Shown: positions 52,782-63,097, counted from the first letter of the stretch. The stretch: DNA of 64,000 nucleotides from Leptospira bourretii (GCF_004770145.1 NZ_RQFW01000019.1:186001-250000), one strand, 5' to 3'. Notes: generated from the sequence alone by a model not told the origin. Made by a program: numbers and translations.

Positions 52782-54363
52782 TACAAAGTTTCAGAGGTTT
52801 AATTTGAATCGGTTTTTGATTTTTCTTTAAATGACTGCCCTCTAGGTTTTCAATCTTTTGTTGTTCGTAAATGGATTGTACACTCAAATCTTCATAATAC
52901 TTGATTACGTTTGGTGGTAGTGAGTATTGTAAAAGTTCTTCTTTATGTAATTTTGCAAGTGTCAGGCCAAATTCACGAAAACTGGATTTATGAATTTTTA
53001 AATCAAGTTCTGACATTGTGGAACCTAATTGGCTTGGATCGTTCCATTTCTCCCAAAAATTTTCCCAAGCTTTACTGTAAGGGCCACTCCCATCATTTTC
53101 ATCCAATAAGTCAGCGATGGGTTGAATTTCGACAAAGAGTTGGTAGGTTAAATCTCGGAGATTCATCTCCTCTCCCATAAACTTAACTTTTGTTTCTTCC
53201 TTTCTACCAAACCATGTGGTTACTTCTTGGTTTTTTCTCCAGTCTGCCATTTCCACCAAATCTGCTTTAGGTGATTCATTTAACATACAATAGAGCAGCA
53301 CCATATGTAAGAAATAGAGTCTATTTTCTTCCACACCGATGGCAGAAAAGGGATCCAAATCCAAAAGCCTAATTTCTAAGTATTCCACTCCCCGTTCAAC
53401 AAGGGCATCCACCACTCGTTCGTCACCTTTTGGCACTTGTTTCGGACGGACAAGAGAGTAGTATTCATTTTCCAATTGAAGGATATGGTCATTCAACTGA
53501 TTGGTTGGTTTTCCATTGAACGTTTTGTATGGTGTGTATGATTTGGAAACAACCTGACACATATCAGACGCATACTCTTCCAGAGAATTTACCGAAATAG
53601 GATATTTCCCTTGCACTTTACTTGTATAACCAATACTAGAAAGTCGAAGAGTAGTTGCAAAATCCGATTTTAAAGTTTTAGAATCTAGTTTTTTAATTTG
53701 TTTTGACTCTTCTGTAAAAGTAATATCCGTTAAACTAGAAGACCCAAATAAATACAATAAAGCAGGTGAAATTCTATAAAAATTTCGAATGGTATCAAAG
53801 TATATTTGTGACTTCGTATTTGGCGTTAATGGTTTTTTAAAACGTTTTTCAGAAACTACCGACAACATACAAGTGTCGAAGGAAATATTGTAATGCACAC
53901 CTGAGATCGTTTGCATCTTCTTGCCATACCGATACCCTAATCCATTTCGATAGATGGTTTTTTTTCGACCTTCTACAGAGGTTCCATAATTTCCCACTTC
54001 GATTTTATTTTCAGAAGGTAAAACTGGGGGCATACTAAAAGGCCATAAATATTCTGCATCCAATCGACTGGCAGTAAAAGCGTGTAATTCTGTCAGTTCT
54101 CGTATTGCATCCGGAATAGACTTATGTACATTTGTTGCATATTCGATTTGAGCTTCGGCAAAATCGGTTTTAATGAGTGGGTGGGTTAAACTGGAGCCCA
54201 AAGATTTCGGATGTGGGTTTGCGGAAATTTGAGATTTTCCGTCCACACGAACACTTTCTCTCTCTAATCCATGTTTGGCGCTTAGTAAACAGGCTCTGTA
54301 TTCTTCTGATAATAAATTACGGGTTGAATTTTTTTTGTTCGATGTTAATAACTTTGATTTCAT
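52771..54363 (-). CDS. gshA: glutamate--cysteine ligase
   Basis: First step of glutathione synthesis. The 530-residue product has the class I E. coli-type core: GLERESVRV near 32-40 and TDFAEAQIEYAT near 65-76 (glutamate/metal binding), YGTSVEGRKKTIYRNGLGYRYGKKMQTISGVHYNIS near 126-161, then YLEIRLLDLDPFSAIGVE near 322-339. These place it firmly as GshA. It lies 3 bases after ggt and overlaps the ATP-grasp gene. The C-terminal tail (about 500-530) is Lys-rich and variable. Confidence 0.94.
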   Translation of the reverse strand: MKSKLLTSNKKNSTRNLLSEEYRACLLSAKHGLERESVRVDGKSQISANPHPKSLGSSLTHPLIKTDFAEAQIEYATNVHKSIPDAIRELTELHAFTASRLDAEYLWPFSMPPVLPSENKIEVGNYGTSVEGRKKTIYRNGLGYRYGKKMQTISGVHYNISFDTCMLSVVSEKRFKKPLTPNTKSQIYFDTIRNFYRISPALLYLFGSSSLTDITFTEESKQIKKLDSKTLKSDFATTLRLSSIGYTSKVQGKYPISVNSLEEYASDMCQVVSKSYTPYKTFNGKPTNQLNDHILQLENEYYSLVRPKQVPKGDERVVDALVERGVEYLEIRLLDLDPFSAIGVEENRLYFLHMVLLYCMLNESPKADLVEMADWRKNQEVTTWFGRKEETKVKFMGEEMNLRDLTYQLFVEIQPIADLLDENDGSGPYSKAWENFWEKWNDPSQLGSTMSELDLKIHKSSFREFGLTLAKLHKEELLQYSLPPNVIKYYEDLSVQSIYEQQKIENLEGSHLKKNQKPIQIKPLKLCSGV

Positions 54364-54366
54364 GGT

Positions 54367-56127
54367 TTAAAAACCTAAAGGGACTCCTTCCCCTTTGGGA
54401 TCTGACACGCCAATCAGACGGTCTCCCTCTCTCACAACGGCAAATACTTTCGCACGATGCCTAATATATTGGACTTGGTAAAATGGTAATTCCGTTTGCG
54501 GAAAGGAGTCTTTTATTTCTGGATCTAAAAAAATACGATCTGGTTGGAATTGGTGGTGGATTCTCGGATACGAAACACTTTCATAAAGGCCCTCTTTTTG
54601 GACCAAATACCGGTATAAGGTATTGAAGATGGAAGTGGGAATTTGTGAACCACCGGGAGCTCCAATCACCATCTTGGTTTTCCCAACCTCATCCAGAAGG
54701 ATGGTTGGGCTCATACTGGAAAGTGGAGTTTTCCCAGGTTCAATCGCATTTGCCTTGGAACCAATAAGTCCGTAGAGATTCGGAACACCCGGTGCGACAG
54801 CAAAATCATCCATTGTATTGTTCAGAACAAGACCAGTGCCCGGGACCATCTGCACTGCCCCAAAAATTCCATTGATGGACTGCGTGGAAGAAACAGCATT
54901 TCCATCCTTATCCATAATCGAGATATGAGTGGTATTATAAGATTCAGATTTTTTACTTTCTTCTTTTGGCCCGGGCCAACTCCCCGAAACTACTTTTTTT
55001 TCAATTTCGTTTACTTCCTCTTTGGCATAACCTAAAGACAAAAGTTTGGGAACGGGCACTGTTGTGTAGAATGGATCTCCTCCTAGTTCGGCTCGGTCCC
55101 GATAAGCCACCCGCATCGATTCGATGATGCGAATCATTTCCCCCACATCCCCCGAAGGAAATGACTTTCGTTTTTGCATTTCCGAATATAAATTCATCAT
55201 CGTCACGAGATGAACACCAGAACTAGGTGGTGGCATGGTGAGGACAGTATGTCCCCAAGTTGAACTTACCAAAGGATCCGTCACCCGAACTTGATAGGTT
55301 TTGAAATCATCACTTGTGATGAAGTTTTCATATTCCGAATAATAGTTGGTCACCAGTTGGATGGTTTCCCCTTCGATAAACTCTTTCTCTGCATTTTCAA
55401 CAATACGTTCCAAAGTTTTTGCCAGATCTTCTTGGATGAGAAGTTCACCTTCCCGAATGGCACGGTTATCAATCCCAAAAACTTTTTTCATGGCTGGATT
55501 CATTTCTGGCCAAGTTTTCGAGACCACATTTGCTAAATCAGCATACACAGAAAAACCATTCTTCGCATAACGAATCGAAGGTGCTAAAATCGCACTTAAT
55601 GGTAATTTCCCATGTTGTTTTTGGATTTGTAAAATTCCCTGTACGTTTCCCGGAACCCCTGCACTGTAGGCACCTTTTAAAGTTTTACCAGAAACCACTG
55701 AGCCATCTGGATTTAGGTAAAAAGAAGAAGTCCCTTTCTTCGGAGAACGTTCTCTGAAATCGTAAGCCCATTTTCCTTTTTGGGGCAAAACAATAACTGC
55801 AAATCCTCCCCCGAATAAACCTGTGGAATGAGGACGAAGGACGGAGATCGCAAAACTAGAAGCGGCAAAAACATCCACCACATTCCCCCCTTGTTTCCAA
55901 ACCTCCATCCCTGCTTGAGAGGCCAGAGGGTGGTCGGAAGAAATGATGATCTCTTTTCCTGAAAATTCATAACGATCCCGTTTTGTATCGGCTCCCTCAA
56001 TCTGTGGGAGATGAAGTTTGGTTTCTTCCTTTCCCGAAAAAGATCCTTGTAAAAAAGGAATCGTCTCACAACTGTTAAAGACAAATAAAAAAAGGAAAAG
56101 GAGACGGATTTTAAAAGGAAAATTCAA
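54367..56127 (-). CDS. ggt: gamma-glutamyltranspeptidase, lipoprotein
   Basis: Cleaves the gamma-glutamyl bond of extracellular or periplasmic glutathione, releasing it for salvage. The 586 residues include [52 protein letters not shown] near 65-115, and the self-cleavage site [29 protein letters not shown] near 385-413, the first Thr of TTH as nucleophile. The N-terminus is a signal with a lipobox-like FVFNSC (Cys20), so a lipoprotein. I start at the TTG at 56127, which overlaps the previous stop (TTGA) and gives a clean signal peptide; a longer frame adds 23 unlike residues. Confidence 0.92.
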   Translation of the reverse strand: MNFPFKIRLLFLFLFVFNSCETIPFLQGSFSGKEETKLHLPQIEGADTKRDRYEFSGKEIIISSDHPLASQAGMEVWKQGGNVVDVFAASSFAISVLRPHSTGLFGGGFAVIVLPQKGKWAYDFRERSPKKGTSSFYLNPDGSVVSGKTLKGAYSAGVPGNVQGILQIQKQHGKLPLSAILAPSIRYAKNGFSVYADLANVVSKTWPEMNPAMKKVFGIDNRAIREGELLIQEDLAKTLERIVENAEKEFIEGETIQLVTNYYSEYENFITSDDFKTYQVRVTDPLVSSTWGHTVLTMPPPSSGVHLVTMMNLYSEMQKRKSFPSGDVGEMIRIIESMRVAYRDRAELGGDPFYTTVPVPKLLSLGYAKEEVNEIEKKVVSGSWPGPKEESKKSESYNTTHISIMDKDGNAVSSTQSINGIFGAVQMVPGTGLVLNNTMDDFAVAPGVPNLYGLIGSKANAIEPGKTPLSSMSPTILLDEVGKTKMVIGAPGGSQIPTSIFNTLYRYLVQKEGLYESVSYPRIHHQFQPDRIFLDPEIKDSFPQTELPFYQVQYIRHRAKVFAVVREGDRLIGVSDPKGEGVPLGF

Positions 56128-56447
56128 TCGAAGATCCCCATTTGCATTTTGGCTTCTTCGCTTGCCATAGAACGAGGTTCCCACTTCGGATTCCAAACGA
56201 CATGGACCACCGCTTCGTTAATCCCATCTACCCGAAGGGCATGGTTTTCAATGTCTTGTTTCATCTGGGGGCCGGCGGGACAAGCAAGCGAAGTATAGGT
56301 CATAGTGATGTCCGCTTTTTCACCTTCTACCTTGATATCATAAATCAAACCTAGTTCAATGAGTGAGATGCCGATTTCCGGGTCTTCCACCATACGAACA
56401 CTATGGAATACTTCCCATTCCTTTTCTGTTTCTGGATCACGAATCAT
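56124..56447 (-). CDS. DUF59/MIP18-family protein (SufT/PaaD-like)
   Basis: A 107-residue protein. [46 protein letters not shown] is the MIP18 family pattern (D-P-E…L-G-L-I-Y…C-P). These proteins help mature or target Fe-S clusters (SufT in Staphylococcus, MIP18 in eukaryotes). It overlaps sufU by 4 bases and its stop lies in the ggt TTG start; it ends the Fe-S half of the operon. Confidence 0.9.
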   Translation of the reverse strand: MIRDPETEKEWEVFHSVRMVEDPEIGISLIELGLIYDIKVEGEKADITMTYTSLACPAGPQMKQDIENHALRVDGINEAVVHVVWNPKWEPRSMASEEAKMQMGIFD

Positions 56448-56872
56448 AAATTACCCTCTCTGAATTTTACTAAGGTCTGCCAAGGAAGGAGACCGCAACG
56501 ATAACGGCCGGGATGGTTACGAAGGACCTTCCAAAAGGATATCTCTTCTTCGTCTCCAATCAAACAAGAATCCTCACCATCCAAAAAATTTTTCCGATCT
56601 AGTAGATAAGACTGGAATTGGTCTGGGGTAAGTCCTTCTTTCTTTCGAAAAAGAAGACCTGCCGCAGCCGAGCAGATCGAACAAGACTCACCACCAAGTC
56701 CCAAAATCTGGAAGTTATGGTCTTCTTTCTCTTGGTAATAAATATAAATTTCATCGCCGCAAAGAGGATTGAGACCTTTTAGTGTTTGGTAAGGAACCGA
56801 AGGTTTCTCCCATAACCCGAAGGATTTCCATCGTAGGAAATCTTCAAATTTACTTTCTTGCGACACGACCAA
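56444..56872 (-). CDS. sufU: SufU/IscU-type Fe-S scaffold or sulfur acceptor
   Basis: A 142-residue protein with the three-cysteine pattern: NPLCGDEI near 34-41, [14 protein letters not shown] near 62-75 (C-x-x-C rather than CxxSxAS), and [12 protein letters not shown] near 123-134. This matches SufU, the zinc-dependent sulfur acceptor of SufS, better than SufE. The first 23 bases overlap the end of sufS. It has an inserted acidic stretch near 95-115 before the third cysteine. Confidence 0.87.
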   Translation of the reverse strand: MVVSQESKFEDFLRWKSFGLWEKPSVPYQTLKGLNPLCGDEIYIYYQEKEDHNFQILGLGGESCSICSAAAGLLFRKKEGLTPDQFQSYLLDRKNFLDGEDSCLIGDEEEISFWKVLRNHPGRYRCGLLPWQTLVKFREGNL

Positions 56873-58094
56873 AGATTGATTTTACTTTTTCAATCGAATG
56901 TACGAGGGCATCGATGTCTTCTTTTGTATTGTATAAATAAAAAGAAGCACGACAAGTCCCAGGAATGGATAATTGTTTCATCAGAGGTTGGCAACAGTGG
57001 TGGCCCACACGAATCGCAACCCCTTCTTCATCCAGAATGGATCCTACATCATGGGGATGGATTCCGTCCATCGTAAAGGATACAACTCCTCCTCTTTTGT
57101 CTAAATCTTCTGTTCCATAAATATGAAGGCCACCAATTCGATTGAGTTTTTCTAATGCATACTCGGTTAACATCCGTTCGTGTTCTTTGATGTTTTTCAT
57201 CCCTACTTTTTGTAAGTAATCAAGTGCATGACTAAATCCAATCACACCAGCGATGTTGGGAGTCCCTGCTTCTAGTTTTGCCGGAAGGGCCGCATATGTA
57301 GATGTTTCCAGTTCCACAGATTCGATCATGTCCCCACCACCAAGCCAAGGTGGCATAGCTTCCAGAATTTCTTCTTTTCCGAAAAGAACTCCCACCCCTG
57401 TTGGCCCAAGCATCTTATGGGCGGAAAATGCATAAAAGTCCACGTCCATATCCACCAAATGGATGGGCATATGGCAGGCTGCCTGCGCCCCATCAACCAA
57501 AACTTTTGCGCCCACTTGGCGGACACGATTGATAATCCTTGTTAGGTCATGAACCGTTCCGGTCACATTGGACATCTGACTGATAGCGACAAGTTTTGTC
57601 CGTTTGGTGATGATTTCATTCAAGTTAGATAAATCGTAAGTGGTATCTTCCTGGATAGGAATGAATTTTAAAAATGCCTTTTTCTCTAAAGCCAACATTT
57701 GCCAAGGCACTAGATTGGAATGGTGTTCCTGGACGGATAATACAATCTCATCCCCCTCACTTATATTGGTTCGACCCCAGGTCTGCGCCACTAAATTGAT
57801 GGCATCGGTTGTTCCACGAGTGAAGATGATTGCTTTTGCACACTGTGCTTGAAAAAAATGAGAAGTTTTAATCCTTGTGCGTTCAAAAAGTTCGGTTGCA
57901 TGTTGGGATAAATAATATACTCCCCTATGGATATTGGCATTATCGTTCGTATAATATTGGTTCGTTGCATCAATCACCGACTGGGGTTTTTGGGAAGAAG
58001 CACCATTGTCTAAATATACAAGCGGTTTGCCATTTGGCAAAATGCGAGATAAAATAGGAAAGTCCTTTCTGATTTGGTAAGGATCTAAACTCAT
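56850..58094 (-). CDS. sufS: cysteine desulfurase
   Basis: A pyridoxal phosphate enzyme that removes sulfur from cysteine for Fe-S assembly. 414 residues: [17 protein letters not shown] near 27-43, [15 protein letters not shown] near 93-107, [13 protein letters not shown] near 123-135, the PLP lysine in [21 protein letters not shown] near 220-240, and the active cysteine in [34 protein letters not shown] near 358-391, of the SufS/CsdA group-II type. The start overlaps the Rieske gene by 4 bases and the end overlaps sufU. Confidence 0.96.
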   Translation of the reverse strand: MSLDPYQIRKDFPILSRILPNGKPLVYLDNGASSQKPQSVIDATNQYYTNDNANIHRGVYYLSQHATELFERTRIKTSHFFQAQCAKAIIFTRGTTDAINLVAQTWGRTNISEGDEIVLSVQEHHSNLVPWQMLALEKKAFLKFIPIQEDTTYDLSNLNEIITKRTKLVAISQMSNVTGTVHDLTRIINRVRQVGAKVLVDGAQAACHMPIHLVDMDVDFYAFSAHKMLGPTGVGVLFGKEEILEAMPPWLGGGDMIESVELETSTYAALPAKLEAGTPNIAGVIGFSHALDYLQKVGMKNIKEHERMLTEYALEKLNRIGGLHIYGTEDLDKRGGVVSFTMDGIHPHDVGSILDEEGVAIRVGHHCCQPLMKQLSIPGTCRASFYLYNTKEDIDALVHSIEKVKSIFGRVARK

Positions 58095-58408
58095 ACCGCC
58101 TCCAAGTCTACTTCCAAATCATCTCCGTTCACTCGTACCGGAAAAATCACAAGGGGTTCTGTTGCCGGAAGAGCCAATACCTTTCCCGTGCGGACATCAA
58201 ACTTTGCAAAATGCCTTGGACAAGTGATGACGCATCCTTCTAATTTTCCGCAAGAGATTTCTTCTCCATCATGCGTACAAGAATCTTCAAACGCAAAGAA
58301 TTCCCCTTCGACTTTTGTCACAACAACATTAAAATGACGGGTTTTGACTACCACCAAACTGCCTTCACCAACTTCGGAAACAGAGATTAATTTTTTAAAG
58401 GCCATCAT
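58091..58408 (-). CDS. Rieske-type [2Fe-2S] ferredoxin
   Basis: A 104-105-residue Rieske ferredoxin: CTHDG near 42-46 and CPRHFAKFD near 62-70 supply two Cys and two His ligands. In other bacteria such proteins are found in suf-type operons and may donate electrons for cluster assembly. Two adjacent ATGs exist; the one at 58405 lies at better distance from AGGAGG, while the first gives an ATGA overlap with sufD. Confidence 0.92.
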   Translation of the reverse strand: MMAFKKLISVSEVGEGSLVVVKTRHFNVVVTKVEGEFFAFEDSCTHDGEEISCGKLEGCVITCPRHFAKFDVRTGKVLALPATEPLVIFPVRVNGDDLEVDLEAV

Positions 58409-59562
58409 TTGCCTCCTACAAGAATCTCTTTGATTTCAGATTCTAATGATAACTTTATATCTTCTGAAAATCCAATCGAATGAATGGTTTCACCATAAAA
58501 GGCAGTGACAAGTAAAGACTTTGATTCTTCTGGAGTGAGTCCGCGTGACAAAAGATAAAAATACTGTTCCTCATCGATGTCTCCGACCGTTGCCCCATGT
58601 GTACAAGATACATCTTCTGCAAGAACTTCCAATTTAGGATTGGCCTCTGCTCTTGCCTTTTTATTCAACGATAGGTTAAACGATTCTTGGTGAGCAGTCA
58701 CCTTTTTTAAGTTTGGTGGAATGATCAAATTTCCCGTAAAAATATGGTGGGATTTATCAGTCACAATGGCTTTGTAACTAATTTTACTAGTGGTAAAATC
58801 CGCATGATGGAACATTTCCATATCTAAATCCTTAAGGTTTCGACCGCCAAGAGCAGACACCCCATCTACAGTCACTTCCGCACCTTTCCCAAGTAAATGA
58901 GCATGCAAAAACAATTTAGAACGAAATCCGCCCATAGGATAATAGTGATATTTTACATGGGAATCATTTCGGCCAAGAATACAAACATTACGGAAACGGT
59001 ATAAATCCGGATCACTCAATTCACGATCCAAAATCTCTAAATAAGAAGAATCATCTGCAATATAAAAATCCAAAGCCGAAGTCAGATGTAGGTTATCCGA
59101 ATCATGTTGGTTTTTGAATTGGATTTGTGTTTTGGTTGTTTTTCCCTTTGTGAGATAAAAAATCCGTACGGAATGTTTTGGTTTATCCCCTTCTTCTTCA
59201 AATTCAAAATCCGACTCTCCCTCTTCCAGAAGAAAAACTTCGTATTTAGATGCAGCAACCAAACTAAGAAAAGCAAAATAATCCTTTGGTGTGTATTTTA
59301 AAATATCTGTAAAAATGGAATCAATGACTTCCTCAGATAATGCCTGTTCTGCTGAATTTTCTTCAGACGAAACACTGATGATTTCCTTTGGATCAAATTG
59401 TAATTCGTTCCAATCTACAGAACCAATTGGGAATTTTCTCCATGCTTCTTCTGAATCTTTTGGAATTTCTAACTGATTCCAAATTTCGAATAAGGCGGAA
59501 TGAAATTTTGGATTTTGTTCTTTTGTGAGAACCAATCGATTTTTGATGAGTGAGGAATTCAT
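58405..59562 (-). CDS. sufD: Fe-S assembly protein SufD
   Basis: A 385-residue SUF scaffold component. The C-terminal half has [33 protein letters not shown] near 250-282, then [46 protein letters not shown] near 293-338, the SufB/SufD beta-helix signature (Cys/His in CTHGATVG). The shorter length points to SufD rather than SufB. The ATG at 59562 overlaps the sufC stop (ATGA). No sufB is present in this operon. Confidence 0.93.
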   Translation of the reverse strand: MNSSLIKNRLVLTKEQNPKFHSALFEIWNQLEIPKDSEEAWRKFPIGSVDWNELQFDPKEIISVSSEENSAEQALSEEVIDSIFTDILKYTPKDYFAFLSLVAASKYEVFLLEEGESDFEFEEEGDKPKHSVRIFYLTKGKTTKTQIQFKNQHDSDNLHLTSALDFYIADDSSYLEILDRELSDPDLYRFRNVCILGRNDSHVKYHYYPMGGFRSKLFLHAHLLGKGAEVTVDGVSALGGRNLKDLDMEMFHHADFTTSKISYKAIVTDKSHHIFTGNLIIPPNLKKVTAHQESFNLSLNKKARAEANPKLEVLAEDVSCTHGATVGDIDEEQYFYLLSRGLTPEESKSLLVTAFYGETIHSIGFSEDIKLSLESEIKEILVGGK

Positions 59563-60311
59563 TTGACCCCTTCTCTCTCCAAAATCCAATCATAGCCAAC
59601 TTCCTCTAGTTTTAAGGAAAGGTCCTTGCCACCAGTTTCTAAAATTCGTCCATCAGCAAACACGTGTACAAAATCAGGAACAATATAATTAAGCATCCTT
59701 TGGTAATGGGTGATGAGTAGAATAGAACGTTCTGGATTTCGATTCGAATTGATTCCTTCCGAAACAATGCGAAGTGCATCAATATCCAAACCAGAATCGG
59801 TTTCATCCAAAATGGATAAAACTGGTTTTAACAAACTCATCTGTAAAATTTCAGCTCGTTTTTTTTCCCCACCGGAAAAACCATCGTTCACATAACGACC
59901 GATAAATGACTGAGGCACTTCCAAAAGATCCATGGATTGTTTTAATTCTTGTTTGAATTCTTTGACGGGAACTTCCTTTCCCCTATGTGCTTTGAGAATT
60001 GATTTTAGAAAATTTCCAATGGTAACACCGGGAAGGGAAGTTGGGTATTGGAAGGACAAAAAGAGCCCAAGCCTTGCCCTTTCATCGGTTGTTTTGTTTA
60101 AAATGGACTCTCCCTTAAAGAGAATGTCCCCCGATGTGATCGTATATTTTGGGTGGCCAAGGATGACATTGGAAAGTGTACTCTTTCCTGACCCATTGGG
60201 TCCCATAATGGCATGAACCTCTCCGGGCCCGATGGTGAGATTGACTCCCCGGAGGATCGTTTTGTCCCCTACACTAGCGTGCAGAGATTTAATTTCGAGA
60301 ATAGCGGACAA
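59559..60311 (-). CDS. sufC: SUF ATPase
   Basis: A 250-residue ABC-type ATPase that drives the SufBCD scaffold. Walker [14 protein letters not shown] near 36-48, the SufC-specific [23 protein letters not shown] near 86-108, signature [17 protein letters not shown] near 143-159, Walker [25 protein letters not shown] near 166-189 (E-T-D instead of E-P-T, typical for SufC) and H-loop ITHYQRMLN near 201. First gene of the nine-gene unit. Confidence 0.96.
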   Translation of the reverse strand: MSAILEIKSLHASVGDKTILRGVNLTIGPGEVHAIMGPNGSGKSTLSNVILGHPKYTITSGDILFKGESILNKTTDERARLGLFLSFQYPTSLPGVTIGNFLKSILKAHRGKEVPVKEFKQELKQSMDLLEVPQSFIGRYVNDGFSGGEKKRAEILQMSLLKPVLSILDETDSGLDIDALRIVSEGINSNRNPERSILLITHYQRMLNYIVPDFVHVFADGRILETGGKDLSLKLEEVGYDWILEREGVK

Positions 60312-60335
60312 GGTGGTATCCTGTATTGTATGTAT

Positions 60336-60350
60336 TTAGAATGATTCTAT
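60336..60350. promoter_or_regulatory. candidate PerR/Fur-family operator upstream of sufC
   Basis: TTAGAATGATTCTAT: TAGAAT and ATTCTA arms around a central G. It matches the PerR 7-1-7 consensus TTATAATnATTATAA at 12 of 14 informative positions. It lies 25 bases before the sufC start, a good repressor position. No database test was possible. Confidence 0.5.
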
Positions 60351-60405
60351 AATTTAGACGAATCCCTTCTACCAGGAAAAAGCACCACTCAAAAAAAACA
60401 AGATT

Positions 60406-61644
60406 CTATTCCGACCAACCCACCTGTGCAATCAGGATCTTTCCATCCATTAGAGAGAAGGTAAAAATCACATATTGGTTTTGGTTCGAAATATCATACA
60501 AAGGGTAAGTGACCCCCCATTTTTTGCGAAACCGCTCCGACTCTTCTTTGTGTTTTAAAAAGTAGGGTTTCCAAGCGTAATTGTTTCCAATTTGTCTGGA
60601 TCTTTCCAAATACCCACCATTCAAACGATCCAAATCGTAAGTAGGAGTGATTTGGTAACCTTCCCCATCACAAACAAAAACCTTTAAGATTTCTCTTGGC
60701 AAAGAACTTAGGATTTGGCCAAACCGATAGGAGAATTCATCCTCTTTGACATCAGAAAGTTCATAAAACAAATCTTGGAGTTGGTCGATGATCCTTTGTT
60801 CCCGGACTCCTTTTTCCCGAAGTTCCTTAGAGCGAACACTAGAAAAGTTTTCGAGTACTGTTTTCATTTTATCAGAGAAAGTATTGCGGTTGAGAAAATG
60901 TGGATTGGGGGTAGAAAAGTAAAAACCTTGTAATAGATTGGCACCCATGGAAAGGGCCAGATTCACCTCTTCCTCGGTTTCAATCCCTTCAAAAAGAAGT
61001 TGGCTTCCGAGTTTTTGAGACATTTCCGAAATGGCACCCAGGACTTGTTTGAAGGAATTTTTGTTCAGACTCTCTCGCATGATGCGAATGTCGACTTTCA
61101 TAATGTCTGGGTGTAAATACCCAATTCGTTCCAAATTGGAAAATCCAGTTCCCAAATCATCGATCGCAATTTTTAAACCATAATCTCGGAAAATTTGAAC
61201 AATTTGGATCAGACGATCAATCGATCCATCAAATTCATCCTCTGTGATTTCGATCACCACTTGGTTGCGATCAATTCCATATTTTTCAATGAGTTGGATG
61301 ATGTGAAAGTTTTCAGCAAAAAGATCGGTATGATGAACCCTTGAAAGAAAGTTCGGCATCATATTGAAAAAGAGTTTGGTCCGCAGATTACTCTCTTTCA
61401 AAGTCTGGACTGCCTTTTCCCTAAGGATGCGGTCAATATTGTACACCGGAACTGGATCCTGGTCCCGATTGTGGAAAAGCCCACCTAAAGAATGGTAGGT
61501 GTTTTCCTCTGGATTGAACTGTCGCCCAAGCACTTCATAAGCTGAAATAGAGCGATTGATTGCATTGACGATGGGTTGGAAATGAGGGACAAAGTATGTC
61601 TCGTTCCAAAACTGGTTTCCTTCCGTTGATTCCGTTGTGAACAT
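60406..61644 (-). CDS. EAL-domain c-di-GMP phosphodiesterase with C-terminal YkuI-like sensor domain
   Basis: A 412-residue signalling protein. EAL domain 15-250 keeps the catalytic set: EVLGR near 37-41, Asn in LFFNMMPNF near 94, Glu in VIEITEDEFD, IAIDDLGTGFSN near 159-170, MKVDIRIM, LLFEGIETEEE and LLQGFYFSTP, so it should hydrolyse c-di-GMP. The C-terminal region (about 290-412) with LSSLPREILKVFVCDGEGYQITPTYD and YPLYDISNQNQYVIFTFSL is like the PAS/Cache-type YkuI_C domain. A repeated AAATTTGA/TCAAATT pattern lies in the 115-base gap before its start (61645-61759); no promoter can be singled out. Confidence 0.88.
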   Translation of the reverse strand: MFTTESTEGNQFWNETYFVPHFQPIVNAINRSISAYEVLGRQFNPEENTYHSLGGLFHNRDQDPVPVYNIDRILREKAVQTLKESNLRTKLFFNMMPNFLSRVHHTDLFAENFHIIQLIEKYGIDRNQVVIEITEDEFDGSIDRLIQIVQIFRDYGLKIAIDDLGTGFSNLERIGYLHPDIMKVDIRIMRESLNKNSFKQVLGAISEMSQKLGSQLLFEGIETEEEVNLALSMGANLLQGFYFSTPNPHFLNRNTFSDKMKTVLENFSSVRSKELREKGVREQRIIDQLQDLFYELSDVKEDEFSYRFGQILSSLPREILKVFVCDGEGYQITPTYDLDRLNGGYLERSRQIGNNYAWKPYFLKHKEESERFRKKWGVTYPLYDISNQNQYVIFTFSLMDGKILIAQVGWSE

Positions 61645-61759
61645 GGTTCCCTTTCGTCCAGGCTAGAACTAAGTTCAAAACTGACAAGTCAAAATCCCTA
61701 AATTTGAGACAACTTCAAGGAAAAATGACGCAAATTTGACCCAAATATGTCAAATTGCC

Positions 61760-63043
61760 TTAGATTGAATACCCATCTGGGACAGCTGTATGCCGGGGAA
61801 CCACGATGATTCCTTCTCGAATTCGAATGTATTCGTCTTCATATTCCTGGAGATTTTGTTCGTTTAACAGACGCACGTTGGCTCCTATGGCACAGTCTTT
61901 GTCGACAATTGTCCGTCGTATTTCGCAGTTAGGCCCAATCCCAATGGGGATCTTCCCTGACTTCCGATCAAAATATCCATAATGGTCAAGACCCATAATG
62001 ATGGAGTCATAGATCTTGGTTCCTGAGGCAATGAGTTGGCGCACCCCGATGATGGAACGATGCACCTCACATTGGTTCAAAATGGTTCCTTCTGAAATGA
62101 GAGCTTGGTTCACGACAGCCTGGATGATTTTGGAAGGAGGGAGAGCCCTCGCCCTCGTATAAATCGGTGTTTTTTCAAGGTATAAATTGAACTTAGGGAT
62201 ATGATCGGTTAACATCAAATTGGCTTCGTAAAAAGCTTTGATGGTCCCTATGTCTTCCCAATAACCGTCGTAAGTATAAGCTTTTACTTTTCTTTCTCGG
62301 ATGGCCTTTGGTAAAATTTCTTTTCCGAAGTCTGCCATATTGCGGTCTTCTAAAACATCAATGAGAGTGGATGTGTTAAAAATATAAATTCCCATATTCG
62401 CAAGGAAGTTACCTTGTTTTGTGCGACAGGATTCCACTTGGGATATTTCTTGTGGTTTTTCTATGAATTCTTGGATGAACCCTCCTACTCCCGATTTGAC
62501 AATCCCAAGTCCATAAATTTGGTCTTCGGGGATTGCATTGGTGGCCACCGAAATTTCGGTTTCAGGATCCATCAAATGGCTCTGCATAAAATCAGAGAGG
62601 TCCATATTATAAAGTTGGTCACCAGAAAGAATGAGGACGTATTTCGGTTTTTGTTCTCTAATATAAGGAAGGACTTTTCTTACGGCATCAGCTGTCCCTT
62701 CAAACCAATTGGCGCTGGATACAGTTTGTTCTGCGGCAATGATTTCGACAAAACTCTTTTGATGGATATTGTTTGTCGCATAGGTTCGGTTGATATGGCG
62801 ATTGAGAGAATAAGAATTAAATTGGGTAAGGATAAAGATCTTTTCAAAACCACTGTTAAGTGAATTGGAAATAGGAATGTCAATGAGTCTGTATTTTCCA
62901 CCAAAACTGACCGCAGGTTTGGATCTTTTTTCTGTCAGAGGTAATAAACGAGTTCCTTTTCCCCCACCTAAGATGATGGTCAATACTTCATCTTTTTTGA
63001 GAATGAAGTCCACACAATCAATAGAGTCTTCTTGAAATCGCAT
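61760..63043 (-). CDS. glgC: glucose-1-phosphate adenylyltransferase
   Basis: Makes ADP-glucose for glycogen synthesis. 427 residues: IILGGGKGTRLLPLTEKRSKPAVSFGGKYRLIDIPISNSLNSG near 23-66 (nucleotide-binding and allosteric part), GTADAVRKVLPYI near 116-128, LSGDQLYNMD near 139-148, EFIEKP near 193-198, then a left-handed beta-helix C-terminal domain with hexapeptide-like repeats (about 300-410). GlgC is allosterically controlled by fructose bisphosphate in many bacteria. No glgA or glgB is adjacent. Confidence 0.95.
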   Translation of the reverse strand: MRFQEDSIDCVDFILKKDEVLTIILGGGKGTRLLPLTEKRSKPAVSFGGKYRLIDIPISNSLNSGFEKIFILTQFNSYSLNRHINRTYATNNIHQKSFVEIIAAEQTVSSANWFEGTADAVRKVLPYIREQKPKYVLILSGDQLYNMDLSDFMQSHLMDPETEISVATNAIPEDQIYGLGIVKSGVGGFIQEFIEKPQEISQVESCRTKQGNFLANMGIYIFNTSTLIDVLEDRNMADFGKEILPKAIRERKVKAYTYDGYWEDIGTIKAFYEANLMLTDHIPKFNLYLEKTPIYTRARALPPSKIIQAVVNQALISEGTILNQCEVHRSIIGVRQLIASGTKIYDSIIMGLDHYGYFDRKSGKIPIGIGPNCEIRRTIVDKDCAIGANVRLLNEQNLQEYEDEYIRIREGIIVVPRHTAVPDGYSI

Positions 63044-63097
63044 ACCTTCCCTTGTAATTCCATTGGACGAAAAAGCAAGAAAAGGTTAAAAAGATTT

